47,314 nt of DNA from Anaerolineales bacterium (lineage in GTDB: Bacteria; Chloroflexota; Anaerolineae; Anaerolineales; UBA4823). A program made the position numbers and the translations under genes. The stretch is taken from NCBI GenBank assembly GCA_022865865.1, contig JALHTN010000270.1, forward strand, positions 1 through 47,314, given 5' to 3'. Of the stretch, positions 42,085 to 47,314 are shown in pieces. Under the pieces are notes generated by a model. That model was not told where the DNA came from. It saw only the letters and a program-made list of their open reading frames with translations, and made no database searches. Position 1 is the stretch's first letter. Each line of letters begins with the position of its first letter.

Positions 42085-42507
42085 ATGGAAGAGCTTGAAT
42101 TAAAATCAGAACCGATACAACATATTTGGTACAACGACGACGAATCTCAAACAATAAGCGGCGGAAAACGCTGGTGGAACGGGGTGCGCTTCCATATTTG
42201 GCGACCTCCGACAGATGTTTTTGAAACCGATGATGCAATAATTGTGCGGGTCGAGATAGCTGGTATGCGAGAAGATGATTTCTCAATCTCGTTGACAGGT
42301 CCGCAACTCACTGTGCGTGGAAATCGACCCGATATTCAAGAGCGCCGAGCATATCACCAAATGGAGATCTTCTTCGGGGAATTCAGCACAGAAGTTAAAC
42401 TTCCTGGACCAGTATCAGCTGACCAAGTCGTTGCAGAGTATAAAGCAGGATTTCTGCGTCTGGTGTTCCCAAAAGATCAACCGAAAAAAATCCGCGTGAC
42501 TGTGTAA
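42085..42507 (+). CDS. Hsp20 / alpha-crystallin family small heat-shock protein
   Basis: From ATG 42085 the protein has 140 residues with an alpha-crystallin domain at about 46-135: WRPPTDVFETDDAIIVRVEIAGMREDDFSISL, then LTVRGNRPDI and the end strand FLRLVFPKD. The last residues KIRVTV hold the I-x-V/T motif that links oligomers. It holds unfolded proteins until refolding. GGAG precedes ATG 42085; a longer GTG start at 42076 is less likely. It is 18 bases after tpx and 13 before lon, so all three are probably one operon. Confidence 0.9.
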   Translation: MEELELKSEPIQHIWYNDDESQTISGGKRWWNGVRFHIWRPPTDVFETDDAIIVRVEIAGMREDDFSISLTGPQLTVRGNRPDIQERRAYHQMEIFFGEFSTEVKLPGPVSADQVVAEYKAGFLRLVFPKDQPKKIRVTV

Positions 42508-42519
42508 ATGGACTAATCA

Positions 42520-45087
42520 ATGCCGGCATCTCGTTGGAATCATAGCATTATGGACTTATTAAGTTGGTTTGAGGATCTGGAAGAGCTTCAAGACGAGTTC
42601 TTATTCAGACCAATCACTCCCCGCGTCCTGAATAATGGTGACGCTGAGCAAGGTGAGATCGCTGACGAAGCTGAATTATTTGACCAGATCCCTGCCGAAT
42701 TGCCAATATTGCCATTGAGGGGAGTTGTAGTTTATCCGCAGACTGCAGTACCCTTAACCATTGGTCAACCACGGTCCATCCGCCTGGTGGATGATGTCAT
42801 GGCGGGTGAGGATCGATTGATTGGGCTTGTGGCATCAAAAGATCCTGAGTTGGATGCGCCTGGACCAGATGATTTATATCCAGTTGGCACGGTCGCTATT
42901 GTACATCGACTCTTCCGAGCACCAGATGGGACGATTCGATTGCTGGTACAGGGAATTGCGCGTTTTCAATTAAGGGAGTTTATTCAGATCGAACCTTATC
43001 TGAAAGCAAATATCGAATTGTATCCAGAAGTTATGGAGGACGATCTCGAAGTGGAAGCACTGGCGAGAAACGCCCGCGATCAATTCGAGCACATTGCTGA
43101 GATGATCCCATCGATACCCCGTGAGCTGGTCGCTTCTGTTGTTGGGCTGGAAGACCCACTGCAGACCATTTACACCATCGCGAATTTCCAACGCATGGAT
43201 CTTAACGATGCCCAAGAACTATTAGCTCTTGACCCGGTTCTGGAAAAATTGAAGAAACTGGTTACCATCCTCACCCGTGAAGTTGAGATGCTGGAAATTG
43301 GGCAGAAAATCCAAAACGAAGCCCGATCCGAGATAGATAAAGTCCAGCGGGAATACTTTCTGCGCGAACAATTAAAGGCCATTCAGCGAGAATTGGGGGA
43401 AGCAGACGAACAGACTGTTGAAACAGAAGAGTTTAGGCAGAAGATCGAGAAAGCGGAAATGCCTGAAGAAGCCGATAAAATGGCGCGTAGAGAGTTAGAA
43501 CGTTTATCTCGTTTGCCAACGGCAGCTGCTGAATATGGGGTTATCCGTACATATCTGGATTGGTTAGTATCCCTGCCCTGGTCAATCACGACGAAGGATG
43601 ACTTGGATATCTCGAAAGCGCGCAAAGTGCTGGATCATGATCATTTTGGATTAGAGGATGTCAAAGAAAGGATCATCGAATATTTAGCAGTGCGCAAATT
43701 AAAACTAGAACGCCAGGAGGAGTTCAAGGCTGAGGAGCAAGTTGACGCGATTCGGCGAGTGCGTGAGGGTGTGATCCTTTGCTTTGTTGGACCACCCGGA
43801 GTTGGCAAGACCTCACTCGGTCAGTCGATCGCACGTGCGATGGGCAGAAAATTCATCCGTATTTCCTTGGGGGGCGTGCGTGATGAAGCTGAAATACGTG
43901 GGCATCGCCGCACGTATATCGGAGCCATGCCGGGACGAATACTTCAGGCAATCCGTAGAGTGGAAACCGGGAACCCAGTCTTCATGTTGGATGAAGTTGA
44001 TAAGCTATCCCATGACTTTCATGGTGACCCTGCTTCAGCGCTTTTGGAAGTGCTAGATCCTGAACAAAATGTTGAATTTCGTGATCACTATTTAGAGGTC
44101 GGTTTTGATCTATCTCAGGTGATGTTCATTACAACGGCGAATCTATTAGAACCAATCCCAGCGCCATTGCGGGATCGAATGGAAATCATCATGCTGTCGG
44201 GGTATACAGAGAGTGAGAAGATTGAGATCGCAAAGGGATACCTGATCCCGCGCCAGCTGAGAGAAAACGGACTGCGTACAAATGAAGTTTCATTTACCCG
44301 GCAAGCACTTCAAACCATCATCCGTTCATATACACGCGAAGCCGGTGTGCGCAATCTGGAGCGAGAAATCGGTGCCGTAAATCGCAAGGTTGTAACCCGG
44401 ATTGCAGAAGGGAATAAGAAGAAAATTAGGGTCACTCCAACACTCGTGCGTCAATTCATTGGTCGACCGAGGTTCTTTGGGAATGAAGAAGTAGCTGAGC
44501 GGACATCCATGCCCGGCGTTGCTACAGGATTGGCATATACACCAACAGGTGGCGATGTATTATTTATCGAGGCTACCGGGATGCCTGGTAACAAAGGTTT
44601 TCAGCTGACAGGTTCCCTGGGGGAGGTAATGCAGGAATCAGCAAAAGCTGCGTTATCGTACGTGCGCTCGAGAGCAGAGGAGCTATCTCTAAAGCCGACC
44701 TTCTTCGAGGAAACGGATATTCACCTGCATGTGCCCAGCGGTGCCCAACCAAAGGATGGCCCATCTGCGGGTGTGACGATGGCAACAGCTCTGGTTTCCT
44801 TGATATCAAAACGCCCTGTACGTTCGGATTTGGGGATGACGGGTGAGATCACCTTGCGAGGGCTGGTACTCCCCGTGGGCGGAATAAAGGAGAAAGTATT
44901 AGCTGCTCATCGGAGCGGATTAAAAACTGTGGTGCTACCAAAGAGAAATAAGGCTGATTTAGAAGAACTTCCAGAGGAAGTGCTTAAGGACATCAAATTT
45001 GAGTACGTCGATACAGTAGATCAGGTCATCCGCATCGCATTAGCGCCTGTCCCCAGGAAGCATGAGAAAAAAGAGAAGGGAAAATAA
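42520..45087 (+). CDS. lon: ATP-dependent protease Lon
   Basis: The 855-residue protein is full length for LonA. The N-terminal substrate domain begins near residue 62 ([19 protein letters not shown]). The AAA module has Walker A GPPGVGKT at 424-431 and Walker [11 protein letters not shown]. The serine-lysine dyad is S749 in DGPSAG and K792 in [11 protein letters not shown], with the usual 43-residue spacing. Lon degrades misfolded and regulatory proteins. The first 40 residues before the substrate domain are an acidic extension. ATG 42550 is an alternative start. It follows Hsp20, its common functional neighbour, and precedes a response regulator. Confidence 0.96.
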   Translation: MPASRWNHSIMDLLSWFEDLEELQDEFLFRPITPRVLNNGDAEQGEIADEAELFDQIPAELPILPLRGVVVYPQTAVPLTIGQPRSIRLVDDVMAGEDRLIGLVASKDPELDAPGPDDLYPVGTVAIVHRLFRAPDGTIRLLVQGIARFQLREFIQIEPYLKANIELYPEVMEDDLEVEALARNARDQFEHIAEMIPSIPRELVASVVGLEDPLQTIYTIANFQRMDLNDAQELLALDPVLEKLKKLVTILTREVEMLEIGQKIQNEARSEIDKVQREYFLREQLKAIQRELGEADEQTVETEEFRQKIEKAEMPEEADKMARRELERLSRLPTAAAEYGVIRTYLDWLVSLPWSITTKDDLDISKARKVLDHDHFGLEDVKERIIEYLAVRKLKLERQEEFKAEEQVDAIRRVREGVILCFVGPPGVGKTSLGQSIARAMGRKFIRISLGGVRDEAEIRGHRRTYIGAMPGRILQAIRRVETGNPVFMLDEVDKLSHDFHGDPASALLEVLDPEQNVEFRDHYLEVGFDLSQVMFITTANLLEPIPAPLRDRMEIIMLSGYTESEKIEIAKGYLIPRQLRENGLRTNEVSFTRQALQTIIRSYTREAGVRNLEREIGAVNRKVVTRIAEGNKKKIRVTPTLVRQFIGRPRFFGNEEVAERTSMPGVATGLAYTPTGGDVLFIEATGMPGNKGFQLTGSLGEVMQESAKAALSYVRSRAEELSLKPTFFEETDIHLHVPSGAQPKDGPSAGVTMATALVSLISKRPVRSDLGMTGEITLRGLVLPVGGIKEKVLAAHRSGLKTVVLPKRNKADLEELPEEVLKDIKFEYVDTVDQVIRIALAPVPRKHEKKEKGK

Positions 45088-45106
45088 TCCAGCGGGGATT
45101 AGAGAT

Positions 45107-45469
45107 ATGCCGAAAGTTATGGTAATTGAAGATGACGCCAATATGTTTTCTCTTTTGCAGATGCTCCTGGAATTTGAAGGTTATGAAGTTGTGCTATGGG
45201 AGGGAAGAGAAGAAATTCAGCAGATTGTCGATGCAATCTGCCAGGAAAAACCTGAATTGATATTAATGGATGTTCACTTGCGCCACCTGAATGGATTTGA
45301 TGTGCTGCGCACATTACGAAATGAGCCTGAATTGGATGGGGTGCGAGTCCTCATAGCCTCTGGTGTGGATATGACAGAAAGAAGCCATCAGGAAGGAGCA
45401 GATGGATTTATTCTAAAACCCTTCATGCCAGACGAGCTGATCAGCAAGATAAAACAAACAATAGGATAG
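45107..45469 (+). CDS. Single-domain response regulator
   Basis: From ATG 45107 the protein has 120 residues: acidic D9 and D10, phospho-acceptor D55 in LILMDVHLRH, S85 in the Thr/Ser place and K104 in ILKPF. Without an output domain it probably works by protein contact. The in-frame start at 45062 lies inside lon. It is 7 bases before the PHP gene, which suggests co-transcription and a functional link. The pairing D55, S85 and K104 is complete, so it should be active. Confidence 0.9.
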   Translation: MPKVMVIEDDANMFSLLQMLLEFEGYEVVLWEGREEIQQIVDAICQEKPELILMDVHLRHLNGFDVLRTLRNEPELDGVRVLIASGVDMTERSHQEGADGFILKPFMPDELISKIKQTIG

Positions 45470-45476
45470 AGAGAAT

Positions 45477-47228
45477 ATGGTGGCAAAAAAACAATCACGT
45501 CTTTCAATGCAATGGCGGACGATGGATCTGCATCTTCATACACCTGCTTCGGTGGATTACCAGGAACAGGGTGTGACATATTTAGAAATCTTACAGCGAG
45601 CGGAGGCGCGTGGGTTGGATATCATCGCCTTCACCGATCACAATACGATCGCGGGTTACCGGCAAATGAGGGAAAGCGTTGAGCAGCTCGAGTTTCTTGA
45701 AGCATCGAATCGCTTGACTGCAGATGAACAACTCAAATTAAATGAATATCGGCGGCTGTTCAAGAAGATATTAGTCTTACCTGGTTTTGAATTCACGGCA
45801 ACTTTCGGGTTTCATATCCTGGGAATATTCCCTGAGACGAAACCCTTGCGGGACATCGAACACATTCTACTAAATTTACATATTCCTGCTGAGCAGCTTG
45901 ATTACGGTTCGGACACGGTGGGTGCCTCTACGGATGTCATTGGTGCCTACCATGCAATTTCTGAAGCAGGTGGCTTGGCGATCGCGGCCCATGCGAACTC
46001 TACGCATGGAGTTGCGATGCGAGGTTTCACATTTGGGGGGCAGACACGCATTGCTTACACCCAAGATGCGAACCTGGATGCCCTGGAAGTAACAGACCTG
46101 GAGAAAATAGGAAAACGCACTACGGCGGGGTTCTTCAGCGGCACCAAGCCAGAATACCCCCGGCGGATGCATTGTATCCAAGGCTCTGATTCTCATCGAT
46201 TGATATCTGACCCGCGAAGGAAGGGCAACCTCGGGGTTGGTGAGCGCCCAACGGATGTACTTATTCCCGATGTAAGTTTCAATGCATTAAAAGAATTGTT
46301 TTCCACCAATGACTTTTCGAAAACTAGACCACATAGCCTGAAGGCTGAACCCGCTTTTGATTTTATTCAATCCGCTCGCGAAGATGGGCCAAATATTGTT
46401 CAAGACTTTCACGAAAGCGCCTCAGTGCGGGGAGGCCGTTTGTATGCTGTTATCGCGGATATCAGTGCATTCGCCAATACCAATGGAGGTACATTGTTCC
46501 TTGGCCTGAACGCGGATGCGCAGAAAGCTATCACTGGGGTACCCAAACCAAACCAAGCGATTGCCCAACTCGAAAAAGAAATTGGTAACCGGATCAGTCC
46601 GCACCTGCACTGCACTATTGATCCACACGAGACCGGTGATAAAACGATTCTCCGGGTTTTGGTCCCACGTGGAGAAGATCCTCCCTATGTAGTGGATGAT
46701 TATAAGATTTATGTGCGTACTGAAGCCGAAACCAGCCAGGCGGTCAGAGATGAAATCGTTGGCCTGGTGAGGCGTGGAAAAGGCGATCCCCAGCATCTGT
46801 ATAGTAAAGATAAGCCCCCTCAGACTGAGGAAGTGAAACAAGCCGTACAGGATTCTTCGGAAGAAGTGGTTGAAATGGCACCCCGTACGGGGGTAGAGGT
46901 GGTCAGTGTTGAAGAGCGGGATGGAGGCAGCTTCTATACCGTGAGGGATTTAAGAAATGGCAACATGGTCAAGAATGTGACGCTAAAATCTGCCCGGCGG
47001 TTGTGGCATTATGCCCTCACCCAACATGCAAGTCTGCCTGCAGACTTGAACCAAGCTGAGGTTGAGTGGCTGGGAGATTATGGTTTGCTCCAAAAGCGGA
47101 AGCAAGGCAAACGTCTGAACTTTGATCTCGTCGAGAAAACCGCACAAGGGAATCGATACTACTACGGTGTCACAGATGATGGAATTCACGGGCCTTGGAA
47201 GCAGCTTGTGGGCCAGGATGAGGAATAA
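45477..47228 (+). CDS. PHP-domain / AlbA_2-like (Schlafen-type) fusion protein
   Basis: The 583-residue protein has an N-terminal PHP phosphoesterase domain: H19-L-H21, then FTDHNT with D54-H55, a central [25 protein letters not shown], and HCIQGSDSH near 220-228, together the trinuclear-metal set of PHP enzymes. Residues about 290-430 ([26 protein letters not shown], then [27 protein letters not shown]) match the AlbA_2/Schlafen-like divergent AAA family. A C-terminal region of about 110 residues ([22 protein letters not shown]) is not recognised. The joint chemistry could be nucleotide or nucleic acid cleavage. Its gene neighbours are the stress genes and a response regulator. Substrate unknown. 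Confidence 0.8.
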   Translation: MVAKKQSRLSMQWRTMDLHLHTPASVDYQEQGVTYLEILQRAEARGLDIIAFTDHNTIAGYRQMRESVEQLEFLEASNRLTADEQLKLNEYRRLFKKILVLPGFEFTATFGFHILGIFPETKPLRDIEHILLNLHIPAEQLDYGSDTVGASTDVIGAYHAISEAGGLAIAAHANSTHGVAMRGFTFGGQTRIAYTQDANLDALEVTDLEKIGKRTTAGFFSGTKPEYPRRMHCIQGSDSHRLISDPRRKGNLGVGERPTDVLIPDVSFNALKELFSTNDFSKTRPHSLKAEPAFDFIQSAREDGPNIVQDFHESASVRGGRLYAVIADISAFANTNGGTLFLGLNADAQKAITGVPKPNQAIAQLEKEIGNRISPHLHCTIDPHETGDKTILRVLVPRGEDPPYVVDDYKIYVRTEAETSQAVRDEIVGLVRRGKGDPQHLYSKDKPPQTEEVKQAVQDSSEEVVEMAPRTGVEVVSVEERDGGSFYTVRDLRNGNMVKNVTLKSARRLWHYALTQHASLPADLNQAEVEWLGDYGLLQKRKQGKRLNFDLVEKTAQGNRYYYGVTDDGIHGPWKQLVGQDEE

Positions 47229-47314
47229 ATATCCCGTTTGATTAATGACAAGTCGATCTGAATGGTAAAAGCTGTGGGGGGTAGGATGACGGAAATAAAC
47301 TAGCTACGGCAGTG

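Overview
The window looks like ordinary chromosome from a free-living bacterium, most likely Chloroflexota (Anaerolineae-like). This placement is inferred from gene content and protein style, not from a marker search. Pointers are a Lgt/FtsK/CDP-alcohol phosphotransferase block, GerW-like proteins without other sporulation genes, a secreted protein ending in a Leu/Ile/Pro-rich tail, tandem stress proteases and Firmicutes-like control sites (AGGAGG ribosome sites, a GAAC-N4-GTTC box, a 19-bp-spacer MerR promoter). Coding density is high. No gap exceeds about 300 bases; the largest are near 31829-32079 and 22883-23117. I see no insertion sequence, prophage, CRISPR array or rRNA. The last 86 bases (47229-47314) hold nothing I can call.

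Layout. 1-2077: 3' end of a degenerate penicillin-binding-protein homologue, then an ADP-ribosylglycohydrolase. 2082-3241 (-): two GerW-like membrane proteins and a charged helical protein. 3458-6018: cupin, surface lipoprotein, 7Fe-type ferredoxin and superoxide dismutase. 6156-14113: EamA transporter, FtsK, a CDP-alcohol phosphotransferase, Lgt, an ABC ATPase with an ABC-2/SpoIIM-like permease, and a metallo-beta-lactamase-fold hydrolase. 14166-16656: HNH endonuclease, small membrane protein, TyrRS. 16717-18181: a promoter with an SOS-like box in its spacer drives a ribbon-helix-helix/LuxR fusion, a RecA-like protein without a usable P-loop, and a small helical protein. 18207-21636: MtnA, an adenosine-kinase-like PfkB protein and AhcY, a coherent unit for recycling the nucleoside by-products of S-adenosylmethionine. 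21842-27895: secreted Ig-like protein, NAD-dependent epimerase, GNAT plus N-succinylamino acid racemase/OSBS pair, a MerR-type regulator broken by one in-frame stop, and a cyclase-family hydrolase. 28070-34433 (-): FabL-like reductase, YgfZ, FtsH, FabH and FabF. 34595-36736 (-): HAD-DinB fusion, Cys-rich protein, EF-P. 36897-39075: response regulator, LysM/M23 hydrolase, DUF2007-like protein. 39228-41397: two unrecognised proteins and tRNA-Arg(TCT). 41537-47228: Tpx, Hsp20, Lon, a response regulator and a PHP/AlbA_2-like fusion, which reads like a stress and protein-quality-control block.

The best candidate for something undescribed is the 16717-18181 cluster: a DNA-damage-type operator, a RecA-fold protein that has lost its ATP-binding loop, and two small partners. 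Second candidates are the unknown pair at 39228-41310 and the PHP/AlbA_2 fusion at 45477. All functional calls rest on reading motifs by eye; no database search was possible.
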